Of a stretch of DNA of 64,000 nt, positions 39,523 through 48,169 are shown piece by piece; the stretch's first letter is position 1, and each line of letters begins with the position of its first letter. The stretch covers positions 1-64,000 of the forward strand of contig NZ_AP018738.1 of NCBI RefSeq assembly GCF_000974685.2, written 5' to 3'. The position numbers were made by a program, and so were the translations under genes. Source of the DNA: Ferriphaselus amnicola (GTDB taxonomy: Bacteria > Pseudomonadota > Gammaproteobacteria > Burkholderiales > Gallionellaceae). The notes under the pieces are model-generated. The model saw only the letters and a program-made list of their open reading frames with translations, searched no databases and had not been told where the DNA came from.

Positions 39523-40143
39523 CTAGGGTTTCTGGCGAAGTGCCAGCAACAGCTTGATGTCCTGCGCCAGCAAATCGGCCCGTTGCGCATAAGGCGCGAG
39601 TAACACTCGGCGACCCGCTGCTTCGATCAGAAAACTTCCTGCGGAATGGTCCAAGGTATAGTTGCCATTACTGCTCGGGCGCTTTTGCCAGATGATGCCA
39701 AACGCTTGAGCTGCCTGCTTGATCTCTGCAGCGTTGCCGGTCAGACCTAAGAAGGAGGGATGGAAGGCCGGCACGTAGTCCGCCAGCATCTGTGGTGTAT
39801 CGCGCTCAGGGTCGAGCGAGACGAATAGAACTTGAACTGACGCGGCATCTTTTCCCAGCTTGCTCATCACCTGCGCCAAGTCGGCCAATGTGGTTGGACA
39901 CACGTCTGGGCAATGGGTGTAGCCAAAGAACAGAACGACTACTTTGCCGTGATAATCGGCCAGTGAGCGAGGATTGCCTGCCGGGTCGCGTAGGTGGAAA
40001 TCAGCTTGGGCATATTGGCCGCTCATATCGCTGGCAGCGAAGGGTGACGGTAATTTAGGTTCCTCACATCCAGTCATGGCAATGAATGCTATCAGGGTGA
40101 GCGCTAACATTAAGCGGCCAAGATAAGAGCTATGCCGCCACAT
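39523..40143 (-). CDS. SCO1/SenC-family lipoprotein
   Basis: SCO proteins bind copper and help assemble the CuA centre of cytochrome oxidase, or act as thiol oxidoreductases. The product from 40143 (206 aa) has a lipoprotein signal (LIAFIAMTGCEE), the CxxxC metal site CPDVCP in GYTHCPDVCPTTLADL, and the distal His in YTLDHSAGSFL. Its start overlaps the end of the upstream TauE/SafE gene by 14 bases. No oxidase subunit gene is in the window. Confidence 0.92.
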   Translation of the reverse strand: MWRHSSYLGRLMLALTLIAFIAMTGCEEPKLPSPFAASDMSGQYAQADFHLRDPAGNPRSLADYHGKVVVLFFGYTHCPDVCPTTLADLAQVMSKLGKDAASVQVLFVSLDPERDTPQMLADYVPAFHPSFLGLTGNAAEIKQAAQAFGIIWQKRPSSNGNYTLDHSAGSFLIEAAGRRVLLAPYAQRADLLAQDIKLLLALRQKP

Positions 40144-40840
40144 GGCAACTCCCGCTCCAGCCGTGCACCGCAAAGGTGTAGCCGACTTTCGCTAAGCCGT
40201 AAGCACCGAGTCCCGCCACAATCAGTCCTGCCGCCAAGCGCACGCTTGGTGATTGCACCCAGTGCCGTAGCCGCTCCCAGAATAGGCCGATGGCCAGCAG
40301 ATTGGGCAGTGTGCCGAGCCCGAACGCCATCATGATGGACGCGCCTTGCGTTGCGTCGCCGCTAGCCAGTGCAGTGATGAGCACGCTATACACCAGTCCG
40401 CACGGAAGCCAACCCCACAGTGCGCCCAGCGCCAGTGCTCGCGGCACGCTGGTTACCGGCAGCAGCCGTTTGGTGTAAGGCTGGATGCGTTGCCACAGGC
40501 CGCTGCCTAGTTTTTCTATGCTGCGCACTGCGCCCGATAGTCCAGCCAGATACAGCCCTAATGCGATCAGCATTAGACTGGATAGGGCGAACAGCAGATG
40601 TTGTACCGGTACCTGATCGCGCAAGAGCATTCCTGTTTGCCCGAGCAGGCCGACCAATGCTCCAGCTAGGGTGTAACTAGCGATGCGGCCACTGCTGTAG
40701 GCGAGATGGAATGGCCAGCGATTACCACCCGTGGGTAGTTGCGCAGTGAAGATGCCGACCAGACTGCCGCACATGCCGAGACAGTGCACGCCACCTAGCA
40801 AGCCGACGAAGAAAACGGCAATGAGGCTGAACTCAATCAT
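40130..40840 (-). CDS. Sulfite exporter TauE/SafE-family (UreH-like) membrane protein
   Basis: The 236-aa polytopic protein has about six membrane segments and the N-terminal motif GGVHCLGMCGSLVG, with two cysteines in the first helix region. This pattern marks a subgroup of TauE/SafE-like proteins often found next to cytochrome oxidase assembly genes, where a role in copper handling is suspected. Its position directly before SCO1, with overlapping ends, supports that. The annotated name does not imply sulfite export here. It overlaps bioD by 8 bases. Confidence 0.85.
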   Translation of the reverse strand: MIEFSLIAVFFVGLLGGVHCLGMCGSLVGIFTAQLPTGGNRWPFHLAYSSGRIASYTLAGALVGLLGQTGMLLRDQVPVQHLLFALSSLMLIALGLYLAGLSGAVRSIEKLGSGLWQRIQPYTKRLLPVTSVPRALALGALWGWLPCGLVYSVLITALASGDATQGASIMMAFGLGTLPNLLAIGLFWERLRHWVQSPSVRLAAGLIVAGLGAYGLAKVGYTFAVHGWSGSCHVAA

Positions 40841-41498
40841 TAAGTAAACTCAGATCCAGTGAGCGAGCGGCGATACAAGCGTCAGGTTGCGGTTGATATT
40901 CGACCACGCCCAGCAAGGGCGTGGCCAGCCGTTGTTGGATGGCGTCGATGTTCTCCTGTTGCAAGGTCATACCTGATGTCACGCAATTCGCTACCCAGCC
41001 TGCACATTTTAGCCCAGAAGCAGCAATGGCATCCGCCGACAGCAGGGCGTGGTTGATGCAGCCCAAGCGTATGCCTACGATCAGAATCACCGGTAGCGCT
41101 AATTCGCGAGCCAGGTCGGCGGTATCCTGTTTATCGTTCAGCGGCACGCGAAATCCGCCCACCCCCTCGACAATGACAACGTCCGCCTGTCCGGCAAGTT
41201 CGTGGAACGAAGTGGAGATGCGCGCTAATTCGATGCGTACTCCGACGTGCTGTGCCGCCAGATGGGGAGCTGCTGCTGGGTAGAAACTGTAAGGATTGAT
41301 CTGCCCCGGTGTAGCCGACACATTGCTGGCGGAGCGCAAGGCGAGCACGTCCTCGTTCCTGCCCTCGTCGTCTAGCCCGGCCGCGACCGGCTTCATGCCG
41401 ACCACACGCTTGCCCTGCGCTGCAAACGCGTGCAACAGCGCGCAAGAGATCATCGTCTTGCCCACGCCCGTGTCAGTGCCGGTAACGAAATAGCTCAT
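40833..41498 (-). CDS. bioD: Dethiobiotin synthetase
   Basis: BioD closes the ureido ring of biotin from 7,8-diaminopelargonate, CO2 and ATP. The 221-aa protein has the P-loop TGTDTGVGKT at the start and the VVIVEGVGGFRVPL block. It overlaps bioC by 4 bases upstream and the TauE/SafE gene by 8 bases downstream, ending the bioBFHCD series. Confidence 0.95.
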   Translation of the reverse strand: MSYFVTGTDTGVGKTMISCALLHAFAAQGKRVVGMKPVAAGLDDEGRNEDVLALRSASNVSATPGQINPYSFYPAAAPHLAAQHVGVRIELARISTSFHELAGQADVVIVEGVGGFRVPLNDKQDTADLARELALPVILIVGIRLGCINHALLSADAIAASGLKCAGWVANCVTSGMTLQQENIDAIQQRLATPLLGVVEYQPQPDACIAARSLDLSLLND

Positions 41499-42364
41499 AA
41501 CTTGAACGGGGTCTGGATGATCGCACGCCCGTCAGCCGATTTTTTTGCGGGAACCTTCCAAGCGTGGCCATAGACGATCTCGAAGGTGGCGGGGAGCTTT
41601 CCGTCGCGACGGAAGCGCTCGTAGTTAGCCATCACTTGTTGCCAAGCCGCTTTTCCCATGAGGCCGTTGCTGCGCCCAGCGGTGGCATTGTGTGCGCCTA
41701 TGCTCTTCAGGTCTTGCATCACTGCGCGCATATCCTCGTAGGTCAGCGTCAGCATTTCCATGTCCATCACTGGCTCGGCGAAACCTGCGCCGACCAGCAT
41801 GTCGCCGATGTCGTGCATGTCGATGAAGCGGCTGACGTGGTTGTGGCTGTCCACATGGGCGAAGGCAGCGCGAAGCTCTTTCAGCGTGTCCGGGCCGAAG
41901 GTGGAGAACATCAGCAGTCCATCGACCTTGAGAGTGCGGTGCAACTCAGCGAGCGCGCCCGGTAGGTCGTTGACCCACTGTACGGCAAGGTTAGACCAGA
42001 CCAACTCCACACTGTTGGCCGCCAGCGGCAGCGCTTCGATGTCCGCGCAAAGATGGTTCTGTTTCGCGCCGCCGAACAGTTTCTTCCACCAGCCCGTGTC
42101 GCCACGTGCAGCCTGCAACATGCCGTAGGCGATGTCGAGTGCGACGACCTGTGCGGACGGATAGCGCAGCGACAACTGCCGCGTGCCCCAGCCGGTTCCG
42201 CAGCCAGCATCCAGCACGCGGGCCGGTTGTAGTTTCACCAGATCCAGCCGCTCCAGCATCTGGCCGCATACTTCGCGTTGCAACACAGCGGCTGCGTCAT
42301 ACTGGGTGGCTGCGCGGCTGAAGGCACGGCGGACGGCCAATTTGTCGATTTCAAATTCGTTCAT
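41495..42364 (-). CDS. bioC: Malonyl-ACP O-methyltransferase BioC
   Basis: BioC methylates malonyl-ACP (or its CoA ester) so that fatty-acid enzymes can build the pimeloyl chain. The 289-aa protein has motif I VLDAGCGTGWGTRQL, a later VVALDIAYGML acidic loop and LVWSNLAVQWVNDL, all typical. It overlaps bioH by 14 bases and bioD by 4. Together with bioH it gives the BioC-BioH route to pimelate. Confidence 0.95.
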   Translation of the reverse strand: MNEFEIDKLAVRRAFSRAATQYDAAAVLQREVCGQMLERLDLVKLQPARVLDAGCGTGWGTRQLSLRYPSAQVVALDIAYGMLQAARGDTGWWKKLFGGAKQNHLCADIEALPLAANSVELVWSNLAVQWVNDLPGALAELHRTLKVDGLLMFSTFGPDTLKELRAAFAHVDSHNHVSRFIDMHDIGDMLVGAGFAEPVMDMEMLTLTYEDMRAVMQDLKSIGAHNATAGRSNGLMGKAAWQQVMANYERFRRDGKLPATFEIVYGHAWKVPAKKSADGRAIIQTPFKL

Positions 42365-43121
42365 GCAGGAAATTCGTCATGTGTTCGATAAAGATGTCCG
42401 AGTGCGAGAGAAAGGGCGCATGGGCTGCGCCGTCGATCTCGACCACCTGTGCGTTGGGCATGGATTGCGCCAGATAGTAGGACGCCACGGGTGAGGTGAG
42501 TTTGTCGCGCTCGCCAGCGATCGCCAGTGTCGGTTGCAAGATTTCGGGTAGGAGCGGGCGGAGGTCAGCATCGCGCAAAATCTCCAATCCGCTCCGTAAT
42601 GCGGCGAGATCCGGTTCGCCGTGGGCGAATAGACGGGCGCGTAGTTGCGCCAACAACTCACGTTCTTGTTCGCTGCCGCGTAGCTGTAAGGCGAGGAAAC
42701 GGCGTAGAGTGGCGGTGTGGTTTTGCTCTAGTTCGGCTGCGAATTTTTGCAAAGTCGCAGCCTCCATGCCGAACAGCCAATCATCACGCTCGGCAAAGCA
42801 GGGGGTGCTGCACACCAGCACCATCTGTTTGATCTGCGCCGGATACAGCGCAGCCCAACGTAAAGCGATCTGCCCACCCAGCGACCAGCCACAAACGTTT
42901 AGCGCTTCAGGAAATTCTGCGGTGAAGGTGCTGACGATATTGTCCAAGCTGCCATCACCGCCGGTGGGGCTGCGGCCATGTCCCGGCAGATCCACCACCA
43001 GTACTTGAAACCTCTCTGCCAAGCGAGGCACGAGGTTGTCCCACACGCCACCGTGCATTCCCCAGCCGTGGATCAGCAGGAGTGGTTCGCCTCTGCCGTG
43101 AGTTTCAACATGCAAGCTCAT
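42351..43121 (-). CDS. bioH: Pimeloyl-ACP methyl ester esterase BioH
   Basis: BioH removes the methyl ester to release pimeloyl-ACP for BioF. The 256-aa alpha/beta-hydrolase starts MSLHVETHGRGEPLLLIHGW, has the nucleophile elbow CGWSLGGQIAL, and a C-terminal Asp (AGERDKLT) and His (DGAAHAPFLSH) completing the triad. It overlaps bioF by 17 bases upstream and bioC by 14 downstream. Confidence 0.94.
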   Translation of the reverse strand: MSLHVETHGRGEPLLLIHGWGMHGGVWDNLVPRLAERFQVLVVDLPGHGRSPTGGDGSLDNIVSTFTAEFPEALNVCGWSLGGQIALRWAALYPAQIKQMVLVCSTPCFAERDDWLFGMEAATLQKFAAELEQNHTATLRRFLALQLRGSEQERELLAQLRARLFAHGEPDLAALRSGLEILRDADLRPLLPEILQPTLAIAGERDKLTSPVASYYLAQSMPNAQVVEIDGAAHAPFLSHSDIFIEHMTNFLHERI

Positions 43122-44259
43122 GTAATGCCTCGATCAGTTGGTTCACATCGGCTTCGGTATGCGCGGCCGAAAGTGAGATGCGTAGCCGTGCCGTACCTTG
43201 CGGGACGGTGGGCGGGCGGATCGCCGGAACTAGAATGCCGCGCGCGCGCAGTCCATCACTCAATTCTACGGCATCCTGATTGCCACCTACCAACAAAGGC
43301 TGGATCGGTGTGGCGGATGACATCAATTTCCACGGAAGCTCGGTTAATCCTGCACGCAGTATTTGGATCAGCTCTTGCAAGCGCTCACGTCGCCAGCCTT
43401 CTACTCGAATGATATTGAGACTTTCAAGCAAAGCCACCGAGAGAGCGGGTGAGCTGGCGGTGGTGTAGATGTAGCTGCGCGCTTGGTTCACCAATGTGTC
43501 GATAACGACCGGTTCAGCGGCGACGAACGCGCCGGAGATACCCGCCGCTTTGCCCAGCGTGGCCATGTAAATGATGCGTGGGGAGCTCAGCCCAAAGTTT
43601 GAGAGCGCACCACGCCCCTGATCGCCCACTACGCCGAAACCGTGAGCATCATCGACCAGTAGCCAAGCGTCGTGCTGCTCACACAGCGCCAATAATTCTG
43701 GCAACGGGGCAAGGTCACCGTCCATGCTGAACACGGTATCCGTGATGATTAGTTTGCGCTTGCTTGTGCTCTTCTCCAGCAACAGCGCTAGGTGTTCGAC
43801 ATCGTTGTGGCGGTAGCGCTGCACCTCGGCGCGCGATAGCAGCATGGCGTCGTTGAGCGAAGCGTGGTTGAGTTTGTCGGCAAACACGCCATCGTCGCGT
43901 CCGACCAACGCCTGCACTACGCCAAGGTTGGCGAGGTAGCCGGTAGAGAACAGCAGAGCTTCCGGCTTGCCAACGAATTTCGCTAGGGCGACTTCAAGTT
44001 CGTGGTGCGGGGAGAAGTGGCCGCTGACCAAGTGCGAAGCGCCCGAACCGACACCCCACTCCGCTGCCCCGCGTTGCATGGCGGCAGTCAGGCGCGGGTC
44101 ACTGGCCAAGCCTAGGTAATCGTTACTGCAAAAGGAGAGGTAGGGCTTGCCGTCCGCCAAAAGATGGACGTCCTGAGGCGAGTCCAGCAGACGGCGGCGG
44201 CGCAGCAGGCCTTGTTCGGTGCGGGTTTCGAGCTCTAGGTTTAGTGGAGTGAATGGCAT
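43105..44259 (-). CDS. bioF: 8-amino-7-oxononanoate synthase
   Basis: BioF condenses pimeloyl-ACP with L-alanine using PLP. The 384-aa protein has SFCSNDYLGLASDPRL, GSGASHLVSGHFSPHHELE, the VDDAHGFGVVG PLP-ring region and the Schiff-base lysine in MATLGKAAGISGAF. It is 42 bp downstream of bioB and overlaps bioH. bioA, which makes the next intermediate, is not in the window. Confidence 0.95.
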   Translation of the reverse strand: MPFTPLNLELETRTEQGLLRRRRLLDSPQDVHLLADGKPYLSFCSNDYLGLASDPRLTAAMQRGAAEWGVGSGASHLVSGHFSPHHELEVALAKFVGKPEALLFSTGYLANLGVVQALVGRDDGVFADKLNHASLNDAMLLSRAEVQRYRHNDVEHLALLLEKSTSKRKLIITDTVFSMDGDLAPLPELLALCEQHDAWLLVDDAHGFGVVGDQGRGALSNFGLSSPRIIYMATLGKAAGISGAFVAAEPVVIDTLVNQARSYIYTTASSPALSVALLESLNIIRVEGWRRERLQELIQILRAGLTELPWKLMSSATPIQPLLVGGNQDAVELSDGLRARGILVPAIRPPTVPQGTARLRISLSAAHTEADVNQLIEALHELAC

Positions 44260-44301
44260 ACGCTGTTGAGTTGCGCGGCACGGCCGACAACTCGATCTGC
44301 A

Positions 44302-45297
44302 TCAATGATCTTCCGAGTAAGCGTACATACCCAACTTATCAAGCAGGGCGCGGTCACGCTCTACATCAGGATTGCCAGTAGTGAGCAGTTGCTCGCCGTA
44401 GAAGATAGAATTCGCGCCGGCGAGGAAGCACAGTGTCTGCACGGCATCGCTCATTTGCTGACGACCGGCGGACAAGCGTACACGCGCTTTTGGCATGGTG
44501 ATGCGCGCGACGGCGATGGTGCGGACGAAGTCCAGCGGGTCGAGGTCTTGCTGGTTGGCCAGTGCCGTGCCTTCCACCTTGACTAGATGGTTGATCGGCA
44601 CGCTTTCGGGATAGGGCTGCATATTGGCCAGTTGGGCGATCAGGCCGGCGCGCTCGGTAAGACTCTCGCCCATGCCGACGATACCCCCGCTACAGACGTT
44701 CATCCCCGCGCTGCGCACCCGCTCTAGGGTGTCGAGCCGATCTTGATAGTCGCGGGTGCTAATGATGCTGCCGTAAAATTCGGGCGAGGTATCGAGGTTG
44801 TGGTTGTAGTAGTCCAGCCCGGCACCCTTCAAGCGCTGGGCCTGAGATTCGGTCAGCATTCCCAGTGTGGCGCAGGTCTCCATGCCCAAGCCGCGCACGG
44901 CTTTGATCATATCGACCACGCTGTCGAGGTCGGCCTCGGTCGGCTCACGCCAAGCTGCGCCCATGCAGAAGCGGTCAGCGCCGCACGCTTTCGCGGCTTC
45001 GGCAGCCTTGACCACTGCCGCCACGTCCAACATTCGCTGGTTCTCCACGCCGCTCTTGTGGAACGCGGACTGTGGGCAGTAGCCGCAGTCCTCGGAGCAG
45101 CCGCCGGTCTTGATCGACAGCAAGGTGGAAAGTTGTACCGCGTTCGGATCGAAGTGGGCGCGATGTACCTGTTGTGCGTGATAGAGCAGGTCGCTGAAAG
45201 GCAAATTAAACAGTGCCTCGACTTCGGCGACCGGCCAGTGGTGCGTGCTTTCGGGGGTGTCGCCGTGCTGGGAAAAATGTGGGTTGAGTGTGTTCAT
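44302..45297 (-). CDS. bioB: Biotin synthase
   Basis: BioB is the radical-SAM enzyme that inserts sulfur into dethiobiotin. The 331-aa protein has the radical-SAM CxxxCxxC cluster in [15 protein letters not shown] and conserved downstream blocks [13 protein letters not shown] and [11 protein letters not shown]. It is the first gene of the bioB-F-H-C-D series, with comF divergent 57 bp away. No clear BirA or BioR operator was identified by eye. Confidence 0.97.
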   Translation of the reverse strand: MNTLNPHFSQHGDTPESTHHWPVAEVEALFNLPFSDLLYHAQQVHRAHFDPNAVQLSTLLSIKTGGCSEDCGYCPQSAFHKSGVENQRMLDVAAVVKAAEAAKACGADRFCMGAAWREPTEADLDSVVDMIKAVRGLGMETCATLGMLTESQAQRLKGAGLDYYNHNLDTSPEFYGSIISTRDYQDRLDTLERVRSAGMNVCSGGIVGMGESLTERAGLIAQLANMQPYPESVPINHLVKVEGTALANQQDLDPLDFVRTIAVARITMPKARVRLSAGRQQMSDAVQTLCFLAGANSIFYGEQLLTTGNPDVERDRALLDKLGMYAYSEDH

Positions 45298-45354
45298 CGT
45301 TGAGCTTGAAGGTAGAATCGGAGCAAGGCAGCATCATCCTCGAAGGGGTTTACC

Positions 45355-46068
45355 TTGTCAATTTTGAGCGCAGCATTGCTGAACATTCGCCTTGAAATGG
45401 AGCGGATTTTGCCAGATCATCCCTGTTTGCTGTGTGGAGCCCCCAGCCGCCAACGCGCTTGGTGCGATGCTTGCGATGTGGCCTTGCCCTATCTATCTCC
45501 CGCCCATTGCCCGCAATGTGCGTTGCCTACCCACGACAGCGCGGTGTGTGGTCATTGTTTGCAGCGCCCGCCACAATTTGAGCGTACTGTTGCTGCGTTC
45601 GCTTACAGCTTTCCCGTGGACAAGTTGGTGCAAGCGCTCAAGTTCAACGAGCAATTGACCTTGGCGCGCAGCCTAGCCGAGTCGATGCTGCCGCTTATCA
45701 AGGCACATCCGAGCTGCATTATTCCTATGCCCTTACATCCAGCGCGGCTGCGGGAGCGCGGCTTCAATCAGTCATTAGAGCTGTCGCGGTATCTCGCCCG
45801 CCACTTGGATATTCCGCTATTGCCAACCGTCACCCAGCGCGTACGCGACACTTCGCCGCAATCTGGCTTGCCGTGGAAAGAGCGCAAGAAGAACCTCAAA
45901 CAGGCATTTGCCTGCGGCAGCGAAGTGGCGGGCCTACATGTCGCCATCGTGGACGATGTGATGACCACCGGCGCGTCGCTCAATGAGTTGGCAAAGACAC
46001 TAAAAGCGGCGGGGGCGTGCGAGGTGAGCGCGTGGGTGGTGGCGCGGACCTTGCCGCATTCGAGGTAG
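45355..46068 (+). CDS. comF: ComF-family phosphoribosyltransferase-like protein
   Basis: The 237-aa protein has an N-terminal double zinc-finger-like region (CLLCGAPSRQRAWCDACD and CPQCALPTHD...CGHC) and a C-terminal PRTase domain with the signature VAIVDDVMTTGASLNELAK. ComF proteins take part in DNA uptake in competent bacteria, though many carriers are not known to be competent. The TTG at 45355 has GAAGGGG just upstream; an internal ATG at 45397 is an alternative. It is divergent from bioB and followed by trmL. Confidence 0.88.
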   Translation: MSILSAALLNIRLEMERILPDHPCLLCGAPSRQRAWCDACDVALPYLSPAHCPQCALPTHDSAVCGHCLQRPPQFERTVAAFAYSFPVDKLVQALKFNEQLTLARSLAESMLPLIKAHPSCIIPMPLHPARLRERGFNQSLELSRYLARHLDIPLLPTVTQRVRDTSPQSGLPWKERKKNLKQAFACGSEVAGLHVAIVDDVMTTGASLNELAKTLKAAGACEVSAWVVARTLPHSR

Positions 46069-46100
46069 AATCGTCGCTCCTTTAGATCGTGCCTGTACCG

Positions 46101-46565
46101 ATGTTCCACGTCATTCTGTTCCAGCCTGAGATTCCGCCCAACACCGGTAATGTCATTCGTTTGTGCGCCAACACCGGCGCGCAATTGCACCTAATTCGCC
46201 CGTTGGGTTTTGCACTGGACGATAAGCAGCTCAAACGCGCCGGTCTGGATTACCACGAGTACGCCACGCTGAAAGTCCACGACGATCTTGCTGCCTGCCT
46301 GCGAACCCTGCCGGATGCGCGCGTGTTCGCCTTCACCACCAAGGGCTCACAGCCCTACCACTCCGTGAGCTTTCAACCCAGCGACGCTTTCCTGTTCGGT
46401 CCAGAAAGCCGTGGCCTGCCGGAAGAGGTGCGCGCTTCACTCCCGCCCGAACAGCGCTTGCGCTTGCCCATGCTGCCGGATAACCGCAGCCTCAACCTCT
46501 CCAACACCGTTGCTATTGCAGTTTATGAAGCTTGGCGGCAGTGTGAATTTGCGAATGCAGTTTAA
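46101..46565 (+). CDS. trmL: tRNA (cytidine/uridine-2'-O-)-methyltransferase TrmL
   Basis: TrmL methylates the 2'-OH of the wobble nucleotide (C34/U34) in certain tRNA-Leu. The protein from the ATG at 46101 (MFHVILFQPEIPPNTGNVIR, 154 aa) matches family starts; a GTG 12 bases earlier is an alternative. The SPOUT knot is visible in LFGPESRGLP and RSLNLSNTVAIAVYEAWRQ. It ends a few bases into convergent tcdA. Confidence 0.94.
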   Translation: MFHVILFQPEIPPNTGNVIRLCANTGAQLHLIRPLGFALDDKQLKRAGLDYHEYATLKVHDDLAACLRTLPDARVFAFTTKGSQPYHSVSFQPSDAFLFGPESRGLPEEVRASLPPEQRLRLPMLPDNRSLNLSNTVAIAVYEAWRQCEFANAV

Positions 46566-47296
46566 TCTGCTTCAAGCAGTCGTTGGATCACTGCGCCCGC
46601 CAAGGTGTAGCCGAACAATGGCGGCATGTAACTGATGGTGCCGTTCACGGCGCGCGGGCGACCGCTGCCATCGACGGGTTGCGGCGGTAGCGGGTCGCTG
46701 GGGGATTCATTGGAGAACACGGTGATGATGCCCCGGCGGATATTGTGATGGCGCAACAGACGTTTGCGCAGTTGGCGTGCTAGCGGGCAGACTTCGGTCT
46801 TGCTGATGTCAGCCGTCTTGATGTATGTCGGATCGAGGCGGTTACCTGCCCCCATACTGGACGCGACCTTGAGCCCGCGCTTGAAGCTTTCTGCCACCAG
46901 CGCCTCTTTGCAGGCCAGCGAATCGATGCAGTCCACTACGTAATCCGCGTCGGCGGGCACCAGTTCATTGACGTTCTCCGTGTTCAGAAAGACACTCAGC
47001 ACCGTGACCTGACAGTCCGGGTTAATGTCAGCAATACGGGCGCGCATTAACTCAGCCTTGGACTGGCCGACGGTGGAAAGCAGCGCAGGCAGTTGGCGAT
47101 TGATATTGCTGACGGCAATCACATCGTGGTCGAGCAAGGTCAGTCGCCCAATGCCAGCACGCGCCAGAGCCTCGGTGCAGTAGGAGCCGACACCGCCCAT
47201 TCCGGCGACGAACACATGTTTATTGGCGAGCTTGGTGATGCCGGAGTCTCCGACAAGAATGTGAGTCCGTTCAAATTGGGGAGGGGTGGCGGACAT
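46562..47296 (-). CDS. tcdA: tRNA threonylcarbamoyladenosine dehydratase
   Basis: TcdA, an E1-like enzyme, cyclises t6A to ct6A at tRNA position 37. The start at 47296 (MSATPPQFERTHILVGDSGI, 244 aa) is chosen for the AGGAG about ten bases upstream. The nucleotide-binding GMGGVGSYCTEALARAGIG, the LDHDVIAVSNINRQ block and the Cys in ISKTEVCPLAR are conserved. It overlaps the end of trmL by 4 bases. A cysteine desulfurase partner (CsdA/CsdE) is not in the window. Confidence 0.93.
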   Translation of the reverse strand: MSATPPQFERTHILVGDSGITKLANKHVFVAGMGGVGSYCTEALARAGIGRLTLLDHDVIAVSNINRQLPALLSTVGQSKAELMRARIADINPDCQVTVLSVFLNTENVNELVPADADYVVDCIDSLACKEALVAESFKRGLKVASSMGAGNRLDPTYIKTADISKTEVCPLARQLRKRLLRHHNIRRGIITVFSNESPSDPLPPQPVDGSGRPRAVNGTISYMPPLFGYTLAGAVIQRLLEAD

Positions 47297-47486
47297 GAGA
47301 ACTCCTAGTGGATGGGTGAAGGTAGTCGGCACCGAAGGATATTCAATTTACTGCGGGTTGTGAATGTGAAACAAGGAATTTAAGCCTTAAGTCCAATAGT
47401 GGGGCTCGCGTAGCTTCTATACAATCATCCAAACACCCTCGCAAAATAATAATATGTGAGTTGTACTTATAGGGGAGCCGAGGAGT

Positions 47487-48125
47487 ATGCAGCAGAGTTT
47501 GGAGAGAACTGCAATCGTGGTGGATGCTGATTCCGCAACGTACAAGGCACTTTCTCGCTTCGCTTGGCGCCAACAATTTTCCGTCGAAACATTCAACAAT
47601 CACTCGGAATTCATCGAATGGATGGCGAGTCAGAGTGCCAATCCGACAATCATAAAGCGGGCGTGCTGTTTAGTGATTGAGGTACAAGTACTGAGGTTGA
47701 TCAACGAAAATTCGTTTCCAAACGCTGTCCGTGACATACCCAAGATTTACATCGGGGTGCCGAATTTTTCTTGTGAGTTGTCCAAGCTGGCAAGGATGGG
47801 CTTCTACAGCTTTATCGAGAAGCCTTGCACAGTTGGTCAGCTCGGTGCGGGTGTGATGTCCGCATTTGACTACCACGAGAAACTATTGAGTGGTGCTGCG
47901 CATATCACCGAGCGGATCACCTGCCTGAGTAAGCGCGAGCGTGAGGTTGGGTCGCTGGTGGTGAGGGGGCTGACCAATCAGGAGATCGCGGCGGAACTGG
48001 GCATCTCGATCAAAACGGTCAAAGCGCATCGCGCTAGAGTGATGGAGAAAACGAATTCTGACTCGTTGGTGGACTTGGTAAGGTGTTTTGATAGCTTTTC
48101 GCAATTAAGTATCAGGGGTGAGTAG
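47487..48125 (+). CDS. LuxR/FixJ-type regulator with degenerate receiver
   Basis: The 212-aa protein has a receiver-like N-terminal domain (about 7-120) and a LuxR-type DNA-binding domain (about 143-205, LSKREREVGSLVVRGLTNQEIAAELGISI). The receiver keeps the acidic start (VVDADS) and the Lys in FIEKP (Lys112), but the usual acceptor Asp is replaced: the beta-3 segment reads CLVIEVQVLRL, with Glu65 where FixJ-type proteins have Asp. Phosphorylation is therefore doubtful; a constitutively active or protein-controlled regulator is possible. It sits 44 bp before a diguanylate cyclase gene on the same strand. Confidence 0.82.
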   Translation: MQQSLERTAIVVDADSATYKALSRFAWRQQFSVETFNNHSEFIEWMASQSANPTIIKRACCLVIEVQVLRLINENSFPNAVRDIPKIYIGVPNFSCELSKLARMGFYSFIEKPCTVGQLGAGVMSAFDYHEKLLSGAAHITERITCLSKREREVGSLVVRGLTNQEIAAELGISIKTVKAHRARVMEKTNSDSLVDLVRCFDSFSQLSIRGE

Positions 48126-48169
48126 TCGGCCCAGCGTCTGCTGAGCATGCTCAAAATTTGGTGAAGATT

